Shown here piece after piece: positions 8,693 to 17,333 of a stretch of DNA of 64,000 bases; within the stretch, counting starts at the first letter, position 1; the number at the start of each line of letters is the position of its first letter. The notes under the pieces are model-generated. The model worked only from the letters and a program-made list of their open reading frames with translations. It searched no databases and was not told where the DNA came from. Origin of the DNA: Aldehydirespirator sp028819505 (lineage in GTDB: Bacteria > Actinomycetota > Acidimicrobiia > Acidimicrobiales > Aldehydirespiratoraceae); assembly GCA_965207755.1 (NCBI GenBank), contig OZ242297.1:2914001-2978000 (forward strand). Direction: 5' to 3'. Both the position numbers and the translations under genes were made by a program.

Positions 8693-9080
8693 GAGGACAG
8701 TATCTCATACCGGTGTGACATCTGTCAAGCATTGTCAGATATTTCCAAGTGCATTTGTCCAGCGGCCCGGCGGGTTTGGCGGACGGTCGGAGGATCCGGA
8801 GCAACGCTCCAGGATGCTTGGAGCGCGAAGCGCGCGGCCCCCTGATCGACCTGCGTCGAGTCTCGCACGGCCTCCGATGGGCTCAGCCGCACCACGCTTC
8901 CGCAGCGGGCACGCAACCGCCGACGGCGGGAATCCCCACCACCGCTGCAAGAAGGTCTCTAGGAAGTGCTGCCTCTCCTTGCAGCGGTGCTCGGGGGCAC
9001 GACCACCAAGATTGTGGACAGACCCCGGCCGGACAGCGCCGAGTGCCCGGCGAGGCCGGCGCCGCTACCGTGAGGGGCCC
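8693..9080. other. Spacer between the DUF222-HNH gene and tRNA-Gly
   Basis: 388 bases without a convincing gene. The first 65 bases after the HNH start are AT-richer than anything nearby and probably hold that gene's promoter. The only other structure I see is the 48-bp palindrome at 8941-8988. Confidence 0.6.
8941..8988. repeat. 48-bp palindrome with 11-bp perfect arms
   Basis: Arms ACCGCTGCAAG (8941-8951) and CTTGCAGCGGT (8978-8988) enclose a 26-base core. Size and architecture equal the family-B elements elsewhere in the window, but the arm sequence differs. Could be a transcription terminator or a divergent member of that hairpin class. Confidence 0.6.
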
Positions 9081-9152
9081 GCGGGCGTAGTTCAACGGCT
9101 AGAACCTCAGCCTTCCAAGCTGATGATGCCGGTTCGATTCCGGTCGCCCGCT
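9081..9152 (+). tRNA. tRNA-Gly(TCC)
   Basis: A 72-base cloverleaf: acceptor GCGGGCG pairs with CGCCCGC, the anticodon loop is CTTCCAA with anticodon TCC, and the T-arm loop is TTCGATT. The discriminator base is T, usual for tRNA-Gly. No 3' CCA is encoded. It lies 30 bases before the next gene. Confidence 0.95.
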
Positions 9153-9182
9153 CAAGCATCCCACTACCAGCAAGCATGTTCC

Positions 9183-10466
9183 ATGACCGAGTCGCTGCTC
9201 GAACGCTCGGCCCGTTTCATCGACGGCGCCGTCTACGAGGGACCGGAGAGCGTCAACCCCGTGGACGGGTCGTTCCACGAGATCGCCGACGGCCTGGGGC
9301 TGGTGTGCGGCTTCTCCCACATCTGGTCCCTCGACGCCGGCGAGGGTCTCGTGGTCGTGGACACGTCGCAGCCCGACTTCGCGTCGGCTGCGGTGGAGCA
9401 CCTCCGACGGTGGCGTGACGTTCCGGTCGACACCATCGTCTACACGCACGGGCACATGGACCATGTCAGCGGCTCGCGGGTCTTTCGCGACGACGCCGCC
9501 GGACGCAGGCGCTCCCTGCCGGAGGTGGTCGCCCACGACGCGGTGGGCCGGCGCCTCGACCGTTACGGCATCACCCGCGGCTACAACGAGGTCGTCAACG
9601 CCCGCCAGTTCGGCTGGAGGTACAGAGCCGGGTCCTTCGACGTCGACTGGATCAAGCCCCAGGTGACCTACTCCGACGGCCTGGATCTGGAGGTGGGCGA
9701 CACCAGGATGCGGTTGATCCACGAGAAGGGCGAGACCGACGACCACACCATCGCGTGGGTGCCGCAGCAGGGGATCCTGCTCACCGGCGACCTGATCATC
9801 TGGGCCTTCCCGAATGCGGGCAACCCCCAGAAGGCGCAGCGCTACCCCGCGGAATGGGCCGCGGCCTTGCGGCGCATGATCGATCTGCGACCCTCCCTGC
9901 TGGCGCCCGCGCACGGCCTGCCCATCGCCGGCGCCGAGAGGATCGGCCGAGTCCTCGACGACACCGCCACCGCGCTCGAGGGCCTCGTCGCCGACACCCT
10001 GGCGATGATGAACGGGGGCGCTCCCCTCGACGAGATCCTGCACACGGTGCGGGTGCCCCAGGATCTCCTGGAACGGCCGTACCTGCGCCCCTCCTACGAC
10101 GAGCCAGAGTTCGTGGTGCGCAACATCTGGCGCCTGTACGGCGGTTGGCACGACGCCAACCCGGCCCGGCTCAAGCCCGCACCCGAAGCCGCCGTGGCCG
10201 CGGAGGTGGCGGCCATGGCCGGAGGGGCGGCCGCGCTGGCCCGGCGGGCCGTCGAGCTGTGCGAAGCCGGCGAGCTGCGGCTCGCCTGCCAACTGGTCGA
10301 GTGGGCCGCCCAGGCCGCGCCCGCAGACACCGAGGTCCACGCCGCGAGGGCTGAGGTGTACCGGATCCGCCGCGACAGCGAGATGTCGTTGATGGCCCGC
10401 AACATCTTCCGCGATGCGCACTGTGCCTCAAGGGCTCGGATGCAGCCCGCGCCTCCACCAGACTGA
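9183..10466 (+). CDS. Metallo-beta-lactamase-fold hydrolase, alkyl-sulfatase-like
   Basis: A zinc-dependent hydrolase of the metallo-beta-lactamase superfamily. The 427-residue product has the metal-binding motif THGHMDH with His89, His91, Asp93 and His94. Further on come DHTIAW, a TGDLIIW segment and an APAHGLPI histidine. The second half resembles the alkyl-sulfatase dimerisation region, including LYGGWHDANPARLKPAP and a helical tail. This suggests an alkyl or aryl sulfatase or a related enzyme, but the substrate is not readable. The ATG at 9183 is the first plausible start after tRNA-Gly. A methyltransferase gene follows after four bases, so the two form an operon. Confidence 0.85.
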   Translation: MTESLLERSARFIDGAVYEGPESVNPVDGSFHEIADGLGLVCGFSHIWSLDAGEGLVVVDTSQPDFASAAVEHLRRWRDVPVDTIVYTHGHMDHVSGSRVFRDDAAGRRRSLPEVVAHDAVGRRLDRYGITRGYNEVVNARQFGWRYRAGSFDVDWIKPQVTYSDGLDLEVGDTRMRLIHEKGETDDHTIAWVPQQGILLTGDLIIWAFPNAGNPQKAQRYPAEWAAALRRMIDLRPSLLAPAHGLPIAGAERIGRVLDDTATALEGLVADTLAMMNGGAPLDEILHTVRVPQDLLERPYLRPSYDEPEFVVRNIWRLYGGWHDANPARLKPAPEAAVAAEVAAMAGGAAALARRAVELCEAGELRLACQLVEWAAQAAPADTEVHAARAEVYRIRRDSEMSLMARNIFRDAHCASRARMQPAPPPD

Positions 10467-10470
10467 AGGC

Positions 10471-11541
10471 ATGCGCACCGAGTTCGATCCCGAGCGGCTG
10501 CCCCTGACGATCCTGGAGCTGTTCAGGATCAAGCAGGGCGAGATGGTCTCCGCCCTCATGCACCTGGGCACCCGCCTGGGCCTGTGGGAAGCGCTCCGGG
10601 ACGCGGCGCCGTGCACCAGCGCAGAAATCGCCGCAGAGACCGGCCTCCAGGAACGGTGGATCCGGGAATGGCTTCACGGCATGGCCGCCACCGATCTCGT
10701 CCAGCACGACGACGGCCGGTTCGCGCTGACGCCCGAGGCACGGGTGGCGCTGACCGACAGCGACCACTGGTCCTTCATGCCCGGGGTGTTCGGGCCTCCC
10801 ATGACGCACTACGAGATCGAGCGCACCGCTGAGGCGTTCCGCACCGGGGTGGGCATGACCTGGGCCGAGCACGGAGACCATGCCTGCCACATGCAGTGCG
10901 CCATGTCTGCGGCACGGCAGGAGAGCTTCCTGGTGCCGGCGGTCCTGGCCTCCTTCGACGGGGCGACCGAGCGGCTGCGAGCCGGGGGCGCCCGCATCGT
11001 GGACGTCGGCTGCGGCGCCGGGGTCGCGGCCAGGCTGCTGGCGTCGAGCTTCCCCCAGGCGACCGTGGCGGGCATCGACCCCTCCGAGCGGGCGATCACC
11101 GCGGCCCGGGCCGAGACAGAGGCCGCCGGCCTCGACAACGTGGCCTTCGAGCAGGGAACCTTCGACGACCTGGACCGCTTCGGGCCGGTGGACCTGCTCG
11201 TCACCCTCGACGTGCTGCACGACCTGCCGCGCCCGCAGGACGCGGTCGCGGCCGCCGGCCGCAACCTGGCCGCCGACGGCTGGTGGCTGGTGGCCGACAT
11301 CAAGGGGCGCGGCGACCTGGAATCCAACCGGAAGATCCCGGTGCTGCCCTACATGTACGCGATGTCGGTCTTCTACTGCATGTCCTCGGCCCTGTCAGAG
11401 CCGGGGGGCGAGGGCCTGGGAACCCTGGGGCTGCACCCGGCCCGACTGGAGGAGATGGTCGCGGGCGCCGGGTTCACCCGCTTCACCCGCCACGACGTCG
11501 AGTTGGACCCGACCAACTGGTACTACGAGATCCGGCTCTGA
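10471..11541 (+). CDS. SAM-dependent methyltransferase with N-terminal winged helix
   Basis: The 356-residue product has an N-terminal region (about 15-95) resembling the winged-helix dimerisation domain of small-molecule O-methyltransferases, with GLWEAL, TSAEIAAETGL and LTPEAR. A class I methyltransferase fold follows: motif I IVDVGCGAGVAARLLA, then GIDPSERAI and VDLLVTLDVLHDLPRP. A cysteine/histidine-containing segment (HGDHACHMQCAMSAARQ) lies between the two. It starts four bases after the sulfatase-like hydrolase gene and is surely cotranscribed with it. Substrate unknown; a methylated product or degradation intermediate shared with that hydrolase is possible but unproven. Confidence 0.85.
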   Translation: MRTEFDPERLPLTILELFRIKQGEMVSALMHLGTRLGLWEALRDAAPCTSAEIAAETGLQERWIREWLHGMAATDLVQHDDGRFALTPEARVALTDSDHWSFMPGVFGPPMTHYEIERTAEAFRTGVGMTWAEHGDHACHMQCAMSAARQESFLVPAVLASFDGATERLRAGGARIVDVGCGAGVAARLLASSFPQATVAGIDPSERAITAARAETEAAGLDNVAFEQGTFDDLDRFGPVDLLVTLDVLHDLPRPQDAVAAAGRNLAADGWWLVADIKGRGDLESNRKIPVLPYMYAMSVFYCMSSALSEPGGEGLGTLGLHPARLEEMVAGAGFTRFTRHDVELDPTNWYYEIRL

Positions 11542-11558
11542 CCCGGGCGCGCCCGGAC

Positions 11559-11852
11559 CTAGGCGTCGGCCGAGTCGGGCTCCGGGGCCCGGGGCGCCAC
11601 CTCGGGATAGAGGTGGGAGATTGTGCCCGGCTCGATGCGGCAGGACTCGATGTAGGCGTCCACGTCCTCGCTCTTGACGCGGATCACCCGGCCCATCCGG
11701 TAGGCGGCGATGTATCCCTCATCAATGAAGCGGTACAGCGTTCGCGTCGTGATGCCGAGGCGCTTGGCCGCCGCGGTCGTGCCCAGCCACTCGATCTGAG
11801 CCTGCTCGGTCTGTTCTTCATCGATCATGGCTATAGCTGCCTTTCGATCCAT
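11559..11852 (-). CDS. Small excisionase/BldC-type helix-turn-helix DNA-binding protein
   Basis: A 97-residue protein with one MerR/excisionase-type helix-turn-helix, WLGTTAAAKRLGITTRTLYR followed by FIDEGYIAAYRMGRVIRV and a VKSEDVDAYIE helix, at about residues 22-75. This domain occurs in BldC-like regulators and in phage excisionases; no integrase or phage gene is near, so a chromosomal regulator is more likely. A second ATG at residue 9 has a better-placed ribosome site (AAAGG about 11 bases upstream) and may be the true start. It converges with the methyltransferase gene, with only 17 bases between stops. Confidence 0.85.
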   Translation of the reverse strand: MDRKAAIAMIDEEQTEQAQIEWLGTTAAAKRLGITTRTLYRFIDEGYIAAYRMGRVIRVKSEDVDAYIESCRIEPGTISHLYPEVAPRAPEPDSADA

Positions 11853-12085
11853 TCTGTGATGATTTAGGCCTGTCGAAGCTCACCGCACGAACAGCACGCC
11901 CTCACGGCGACAGCATTCCCTGCGACGAGATCGAGCAGAGTCTACGGCAACGACCGCGGCAGAGGGTGGATACACGCCCATCCCGGCCCGAATGGCCGGT
12001 CAGGAGCATGCCCGCACAGCCGAAAGACCGGCGTCCGCCAACCTGCGGGCTTGAGGCGCGGTCGCCGGCGACTAGCCTGAGGGGC

Positions 12086-13129
12086 ATGATCGATCGGGTG
12101 CTGCTGGCCTCGCCGCGCGGCTTCTGCGCCGGGGTGGACATGGCGATCAAGGCGCTGACCTGGATGGTTCAGGCCTTCGATCCGCCCGTGTACTGCTACC
12201 ACGAGATAATCCACAACCAGAAGGTGGTGAAGCGCTTCGAGGACGCTGGCGTCGTGTTCGTCGACGACGTCTCCGAGGTGCCGCCGGGAGGGCCGATCAT
12301 GCTCTCGGCCCACGGCTCCGCCCCGGAGGTCGTCCAGGAGGCCCGCGACCGGGGCGGCTACGTCGTGGACGCCGTCTGCCCCCTGGTCACCAAGGTCCAC
12401 CACGAGGTCAAGACCCGGGCCGCCAAGGGCTACCAGATCGTGTACGTGGGCCACGAGGGCCACGAGGAGGCCGTGGGAACGATGGCCGTGGCCCCTGAGG
12501 CCATCCACCGCGTGGAGAACGCCAGGGGGGTGGCCGCCCTGCCGGAGTTCACCGAGCCGGTCGCCGTCCTGGCCCAGACCACCCTCTCGCACCGCGAGTG
12601 GGAGGGAGTGCTGGAGCACACCCGCCGACGCTTCCCCGACCTGTGGCAACCGAGCATCAGCGACCTCTGCTTCGCGACCACCAACCGGCAGACGGCGCTG
12701 ATGGAGATCGCTCCCGAATGCGACGCGGTGCTGGTCATCGGGTCGGCCAACTCGTCCAACACCCAGTCCTTGGTGGACTTGGCCGCCGAGGCGGGCTGCC
12801 GCCGGGTGCTGAGGATCAACGACGCCGACGACATTCCCTCCGACCTCTCCGGGACCATCGGGGTGACCGCGGGCGCGTCCGCACCCGAGGACCTCGTCCG
12901 GGGAGTCATCGAGCGCCTGGCGCCCGCTCGGGGCACCGAGGAGGTGGCCGTCATCGACGAGGACGAGTACTTCCCGCCGCCACGCAACCTCCGCGACCTC
13001 CTGGCCGCCGTGGAGGCAGCCGCGATCGTCAGCCTCGGATCCCGTACCCGGCAGCGGGCGCCGTTGAACGACCGCACGATCGACGCCAGCGACCTGCTCG
13101 ACAGGCTCAGCCCCCGCCCCGCCGCGTAG
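12086..13129 (+). CDS. ispH: 4-hydroxy-3-methylbut-2-enyl diphosphate reductase
   Basis: Last enzyme of the MEP isoprenoid pathway, reducing HMBPP to IPP and DMAPP with a [4Fe-4S] cluster. The 347-residue product has the three cluster cysteines at 14 (PRGFCAGV), 98 (DAVCPLVTKVH) and 195 (CFATTNRQ), plus the GHEGHEE and GSANSSNT motifs. I start at ATG 12086 because MIDRVLLASPRGFCAGV is the family N-terminus; the frame remains open upstream without conserved sequence. dxs, the first pathway enzyme, is at the far end of the window. Confidence 0.97.
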   Translation: MIDRVLLASPRGFCAGVDMAIKALTWMVQAFDPPVYCYHEIIHNQKVVKRFEDAGVVFVDDVSEVPPGGPIMLSAHGSAPEVVQEARDRGGYVVDAVCPLVTKVHHEVKTRAAKGYQIVYVGHEGHEEAVGTMAVAPEAIHRVENARGVAALPEFTEPVAVLAQTTLSHREWEGVLEHTRRRFPDLWQPSISDLCFATTNRQTALMEIAPECDAVLVIGSANSSNTQSLVDLAAEAGCRRVLRINDADDIPSDLSGTIGVTAGASAPEDLVRGVIERLAPARGTEEVAVIDEDEYFPPPRNLRDLLAAVEAAAIVSLGSRTRQRAPLNDRTIDASDLLDRLSPRPAA

Positions 13130-13147
13130 TCCCGGCCGCGGCCCGAC

Positions 13148-13885
13148 TCAGGCCTGGGGCGGTTCCTGGCCGGCGAGCACGCGGGCCTCCACGTAGAGGT
13201 CGCCCAACTCGACGAAGAGGCGGTCGGTGACCTCGCTGACGGCCCGGCGCGGCACCCGCCCGCCGACCTTGGCGGGAGGCGGGATGGGCTCGCCGACAAC
13301 GACGACCACCCGGCGGGGGCGGGGCACGAACGAACCCACCGGAAGGGCTCGGACAGTGCCGCCGAGCCCGACGGGGACGATCGGCACGCCGGCGCGGGCC
13401 GCGACGAACGCCGGCCCGTCCAGCATGTCGTCGCGCCGGACCCGATCCCCGCAGCGTCGAGTACCCTCAGGGAACATCACCAGCGGCTCGCCGAGGGCCA
13501 GCACGTCGGTGGCGGCCCGCAGCGCGGTGCGGTCCGCGGTTCCCCGCTCCACGGGAAAGCCGCCCAGCACGGTGAGGAGTGCGCCCAGGGGCCTGCTCTC
13601 CCACAGGCTCTCCTTGCCCATGAAGCGAAGCCGCCGGCTGGTGGACATCCCGGCGATCGGGGTGTCGATGAAGGACCGGTGTACCGGCGACAGGATGAAC
13701 GGCCCGGACGGGAAGTTCTCCCTGCCCTCGACCCGCAGCCTGAACAGCAGCTTGCACAGGGCGAGGACAATGGACCGCAGGACCCGGTAGAGGAGCCGTC
13801 CCCAGAGGGGCTGGCCGCTCCGGCGCAGGGCGTCCTCGCCGGCCGTGCCGTCCTTGTGGCGGCGTCCGTATGCGCTGCGGCTCAT
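13148..13885 (-). CDS. plsC: 1-acyl-sn-glycerol-3-phosphate acyltransferase (PlsC family)
   Basis: Membrane-associated acyltransferase that makes phosphatidic acid from lysophosphatidic acid. The 245-residue protein has the catalytic HX4D block as HRSFIDT, the glycerol-phosphate-binding FPEGTR motif and the VPIVPVGLGGT segment. A hydrophobic stretch near residues 33-48 (LYRVLRSIVLALCKLLF) probably anchors it. The gene starts 10 bases after the cmk stop, and cmk-plsC adjacency is common in actinobacteria. Several PlsC paralogues usually exist, so the precise acyl acceptor is inferred. Confidence 0.88.
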   Translation of the reverse strand: MSRSAYGRRHKDGTAGEDALRRSGQPLWGRLLYRVLRSIVLALCKLLFRLRVEGRENFPSGPFILSPVHRSFIDTPIAGMSTSRRLRFMGKESLWESRPLGALLTVLGGFPVERGTADRTALRAATDVLALGEPLVMFPEGTRRCGDRVRRDDMLDGPAFVAARAGVPIVPVGLGGTVRALPVGSFVPRPRRVVVVVGEPIPPPAKVGGRVPRRAVSEVTDRLFVELGDLYVEARVLAGQEPPQA

Positions 13886-13895
13886 GACCCCCCGC

Positions 13896-14564
13896 TCACA
13901 CCAGTTCCAGTATCTGCTCGATCGTCGCGTCGAAGGTCTTGTCGGTGGTGTCGATCACCAATGCGTCCGGGGCCACCGCCAGCGGAGCGGCACGGCGGGT
14001 GGAGTCGATCAGGTCGCGCCGGGCCAGATCGGCGGCGACGGCCTCGACCGCCGCGGCTTCGGGCCCGGCGTCGGGCAGGCTCGGTGCGTCGGCCAGGCCG
14101 TCCTGGCGGGTCCTGCGCAGGGCTCTGACCGCGGGGTCGGCGGTCAGGTAGACCTTGACCGCGGCGTCGGGGAACACCACTGTGCCGATGTCGCGCCCCT
14201 CCAGCACTCCGCCCCCGCGCCGCCGGACCCACTCGCGCTGGCGGGCCACCATCTCGGACCGCACGCCGGGGTTGGCCGCGACCTGGCTCACCGCCCGGTT
14301 CACCGACCGCCCCCGGATCTCCACGGTGGCGTCCACGCCGTCGACGAAGACCTGGTCCTGCTCGACCCGCAGGTCGATGGCGCGGGCCACCTTCTCGCTG
14401 AAGCCGTCGTCGGCGGGATCCCCGCCGGCCCGCAGCACCGCGAACGTGACCGCCCGGTACATCGCCCCGGTGTCGAGGTACTCCAGGCCCAGCCGGCCGG
14501 CCACGGCCCGTGCGACGCTCGTCTTGCCCGAGCCGGCCGGGCCGTCGATGGCTATGACCCTCAT
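13896..14564 (-). CDS. cmk: Cytidylate kinase
   Basis: Phosphorylates CMP and dCMP with ATP. The 222-residue protein begins MRVIAIDGPAGSGKTSVARA with the P-loop at 8-15, then YLDTGAMYRAVTF and VLEGRDIGTVVFPDAAVKVY and the lid region. The start region ATGAGGGTCATAGCC is repeated five times in the 84 bases upstream, in several cases as tiny reading frames whose TGA overlaps the next ATG, so translation may be coupled through them from aroA. It is followed by plsC with a 10-base gap. Confidence 0.96.
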   Translation of the reverse strand: MRVIAIDGPAGSGKTSVARAVAGRLGLEYLDTGAMYRAVTFAVLRAGGDPADDGFSEKVARAIDLRVEQDQVFVDGVDATVEIRGRSVNRAVSQVAANPGVRSEMVARQREWVRRRGGGVLEGRDIGTVVFPDAAVKVYLTADPAVRALRRTRQDGLADAPSLPDAGPEAAAVEAVAADLARRDLIDSTRRAAPLAVAPDALVIDTTDKTFDATIEQILELV

Positions 14565-14648
14565 GCGGTTGTGACCCTCATCCGGCTATGACCCTCATCC
14601 GGCTATGACCCTCATCTGGCTTGGCCCTCATCTGGCTATGACCCTCAT
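14565..14648. repeat. 17-bp tandem repeat copied from the cmk start
   Basis: Five units (14565-14581, 14582-14598, 14599-14615, a 16-bp unit 14616-14631, 14632-14648). Read on the minus strand, each begins ATGAGGG and mostly continues TCATAGCC, the same bases that open cmk. Most units form a six-codon reading frame ending in TGA inside the next ATGA. Confidence 0.93.
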
Positions 14649-14656
14649 ATGAACCG

Positions 14657-15964
14657 TCACCCTCGCCGGTGCGCTCCGTCGGGCAGCCTCAGAGCCTCCA
14701 GCGTCCGGTAGAAGCCGGGGAACGTCTTGGCCACGCACCCGGGGTTCTCGATCCGCATTCCCGGCACCGCCAGGCCCAGCACCGAGAAGGCCATCGCGAT
14801 CCGGTGGTCGTCGTAGGTGCGGACCCGGGCACCCACCGGCGCCGGAGGGGGCACCACGTCGAACCCGTCGGCCGACTCCCGAGCCTCGACGCCGCACCGG
14901 CGGAGCTCCGAGACCACCGCGGCGATCCGGTCGCTCTCCTTGCCCCGCACGAACCCGATGCCCCGCACCGTGGTGGGAGACCCGGCCAGGGCGGCCACCA
15001 CGCCCAGGGTGGGCGCGGTGTCGGACATGTCGGACAGGTCGACGTCCACGCCCCGCAGGGGGCCGCCGGTCACCCGGATGCCGGCTTCGTCCTGGTCCAC
15101 CCCCGCCCCCATGGCCGCCAGCACCGCGGCGAAGCGGGCGTCGCCCTGGACCGAGCCGGCGGCGAGGCCCTCGATCCGCACCGTGCCGCCGGTCGCCGCG
15201 GCCGCCGCCATGAGGTACGAGGCCGACGAGGCGTCCGGCTCCACCTCGAAGCGCCCGGGGGGCCGGTAGCCGTCCCCCGCGATGCGCACCTCGCGGTCGC
15301 CGACCTCGACGGCCGCGCCGAACGCCCCCATGACCTCGGCCGTCATCTCGACGTACGACCGGCTCACGACCGCCCCGGCGATGCGGATCCCCAGCCCGCC
15401 GGGAACCAGCGGCGCGGCCAGCATCAGCCCGGAGAGGAACTGGCTGGACCGGTCCGCGGCCACCGACGTGTCACCGGAGCGGATGGGTCCCCGGATCAGC
15501 ATCGGCAGGCCGCCACCGGGCGGGAGCTCCACCCGGACGCCGAGCCGCCGCAGCGAGTCGGCCAGATCACCGAAGGGCCGGCCCCTCAACTGCGGATGGC
15601 CGTCAAGAGTCACCGGCCGCTCCGACAGGGCCAGCACCGGCGCCATGAAGCGGCCCGTCGTGCCCGACATCCGGGCGTCCACCACGGCGCCCTCAGGCGT
15701 CTCGACCGTCCCGGCGGTGCCGCGGATCCGCATCACCGCCCTCTCGGGTGTGCAGACCACCTCGGCGCCCAGCGACCTGACCGCTTCGACCATGGCCCCG
15801 GTGTCGTCGGCGAAGAGCGCGCCGGTGAGCGTGGTCTCGCCCGAAGCCAGGGCGGCGCAGATGAGAGCCCGGTTGGTGATGCTCTTGGATCCCGGCAGCG
15901 TCACGGTCGCGTCCGGCGGGAACTCCAGCGGGACGATGTCCAGGGACGGGGGCAGGCTCTCCAT
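14657..15964 (-). CDS. aroA: 3-phosphoshikimate 1-carboxyvinyltransferase (EPSP synthase)
   Basis: Joins shikimate-3-phosphate and PEP, the sixth step of the shikimate pathway. The 435-residue protein shows LPGSKSITNRALICAALASG near the N-terminus, ARMSGTTGRFMAP, the LRGRPFGDLADSLR region, the central DRSSQFLSG and the C-terminal GKESDRI and YDDHRIAMA motifs. I start at ATG 15964 (MESLPPSLD); the frame continues upstream, but that part is the dispersed family-A repeat, not conserved protein. tyrA lies upstream and cmk downstream on the same strand. Confidence 0.96.
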   Translation of the reverse strand: MESLPPSLDIVPLEFPPDATVTLPGSKSITNRALICAALASGETTLTGALFADDTGAMVEAVRSLGAEVVCTPERAVMRIRGTAGTVETPEGAVVDARMSGTTGRFMAPVLALSERPVTLDGHPQLRGRPFGDLADSLRRLGVRVELPPGGGLPMLIRGPIRSGDTSVAADRSSQFLSGLMLAAPLVPGGLGIRIAGAVVSRSYVEMTAEVMGAFGAAVEVGDREVRIAGDGYRPPGRFEVEPDASSASYLMAAAAATGGTVRIEGLAAGSVQGDARFAAVLAAMGAGVDQDEAGIRVTGGPLRGVDVDLSDMSDTAPTLGVVAALAGSPTTVRGIGFVRGKESDRIAAVVSELRRCGVEARESADGFDVVPPPAPVGARVRTYDDHRIAMAFSVLGLAVPGMRIENPGCVAKTFPGFYRTLEALRLPDGAHRRG

Positions 15965-16013
15965 CAGGGCACGCGCGGGTAAGTCAAGCCGCTTGGCGAT
16001 GCGGCGCGGCATC

Positions 16014-16066
16014 TCCCGCTCTTGTTCGCCGCGCTCACGGGCCGTTCGGGCCACGGCCTCGCTGAG
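16014..16066. repeat. Dispersed GC-rich spacer repeat, family A, copy 2
   Basis: TCCCGCTCTTGTTCGC end followed by GCTCACGGGCCGTTCGGGCC; same orientation as copies 1 and 5. Lies in the spacer between the tyrA stop and the aroA start. Confidence 0.85.
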
Positions 16067-16111
16067 TGCTTCGCCGGTCCCTTCACATCCTCCTCCCAAC
16101 CGCTCGGCCTC

Positions 16112-17176
16112 TCATCCGAGCGGGTTGAGGGACGGGCGATACCCGGCGCCGGTCAGGCTCTGCGCGAACTGCTCCGCCGCGTCGCTGTCGACGAGGGCCA
16201 GCACCACACCGCGCGCCCCCTCCGCGGAGTGCGCTATCTCGAGGTCGTGGATGTTCACGTCGAGGTCGGCCGCAAGGGTCGTGATCCTGGCCAGCTCGCC
16301 CTTCTGGTCGCGTATGGCGATCCGCACCTCGGTCAGGCGGGAGGGCTCGGGTGCTCCGGTGGACAGGCTCCGTCGGCTCTCGCGGGCCGCCTCCAGCCGG
16401 GCCAGCAGCTCCCCACGGTCGCCCCCGGAGACGATCAGCCTCATCTCGATCAGTTCATCGAGCAACTCGTCGAGGACGTCGGTGATGGCGGCTCGATTCT
16501 CGACGCAGATCTCGGGCCAGATGGCGGGGTGGCCCGCGGCCACCCGGGTCATGTCGCGGAAGCCGCCGGCCGCGAGCCTCAGCAGGGCGCGATGCTCGTT
16601 CGAGCGTCCCTCGGCGATGCGCATGAGCACCGCCGCGGTGAGGTGCGGCACATGGGAGACAACCGCCACCAGGGCGTCATGACGCTCCGGCGAGAGCGCG
16701 ATCGGCTGGGCGCCCAGCCCAGACACGATCTCACGCACGCCGGCCAGGGCCGCATCGTCAGTGACCGAGGTGGGGGTGAGCACCCATACCGCGTTCCGGA
16801 ACAGGTCGGGGTGGGCGCCGTCCAAGCCGTCCTGCTCGCTGCCGGCCATCGGATGGCCGCCCACGAACCGGGGATCGTTCACCGCGCTGCACACGGGGGC
16901 CTTGACGCTGCCGACGTCGGTGACGCTCGACGCGCCGGCGTCGAGCAGCTGCTGGGCGACCGGGGCCAGCACCGAGGGCGGAGCGGCGACGACGGCCAGG
17001 TCGCACGGTCCCGGCTCGCCGATGCTGTCCACCGCGCCCACGGCCACGGCCGAGGCGGCACGCAGGGGGTCGGGCTCGACGCCGGTGACCCGCCATCCGG
17101 CCTTGCGGAGAGCCATCCCCACCGAGCCGCCGATCAGTCCCGTGCCGGCGATGACGGCGCTGCGGGTAGGGGCCAT
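16112..17176 (-). CDS. tyrA: Prephenate dehydrogenase with C-terminal ACT domain
   Basis: NAD(P)-dependent conversion of prephenate to 4-hydroxyphenylpyruvate for tyrosine. The 354-residue product has a Rossmann GxGxxG motif (AGTGLIGGSVGMALRKAG, about 9-26), the HPMAGSEQDG segment, the SHVPHL histidine motif and a C-terminal ACT domain (about 285-350: VRIAIRDQKGELARI) that probably senses tyrosine. The ATG at 17176 (MAPTRSAVIAGTG) is preferred over upstream starts that run into a spacer repeat. aroA follows on the same strand. Confidence 0.94.
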   Translation of the reverse strand: MAPTRSAVIAGTGLIGGSVGMALRKAGWRVTGVEPDPLRAASAVAVGAVDSIGEPGPCDLAVVAAPPSVLAPVAQQLLDAGASSVTDVGSVKAPVCSAVNDPRFVGGHPMAGSEQDGLDGAHPDLFRNAVWVLTPTSVTDDAALAGVREIVSGLGAQPIALSPERHDALVAVVSHVPHLTAAVLMRIAEGRSNEHRALLRLAAGGFRDMTRVAAGHPAIWPEICVENRAAITDVLDELLDELIEMRLIVSGGDRGELLARLEAARESRRSLSTGAPEPSRLTEVRIAIRDQKGELARITTLAADLDVNIHDLEIAHSAEGARGVVLALVDSDAAEQFAQSLTGAGYRPSLNPLG

Positions 17177-17251
17177 GGGCGGCGATGCTACCGGTGCGAT
17201 CCGCCGGCCTTGGAGGCCGAGCGAAGTCGGCGGGCGATCCCGGCCCATGCG

Positions 17252-17301
17252 GGCGAGGCCGCGGCCCGAGCGGCCAGTGGGCGAAGCGAACAAGAGCGGG
17301 A
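17252..17301. repeat. Dispersed GC-rich spacer repeat, family A, copy 3
   Basis: Inverted relative to copies 1, 2 and 5: GCGGCCCGAGCGGCCAGTGG followed by GCGAACAAGAGCGGGA. Between the tyrA start and the rluB stop. Confidence 0.82.
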
Positions 17302-17333
17302 AAGGCGCCTGCGGTCACGCGACAGGCTCTCAC

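Noticed and set aside
11559..11852. Excisionase of a mobile element
   Set aside because: No integrase, replication or transfer gene is adjacent. BldC-like chromosomal regulators have the same fold.
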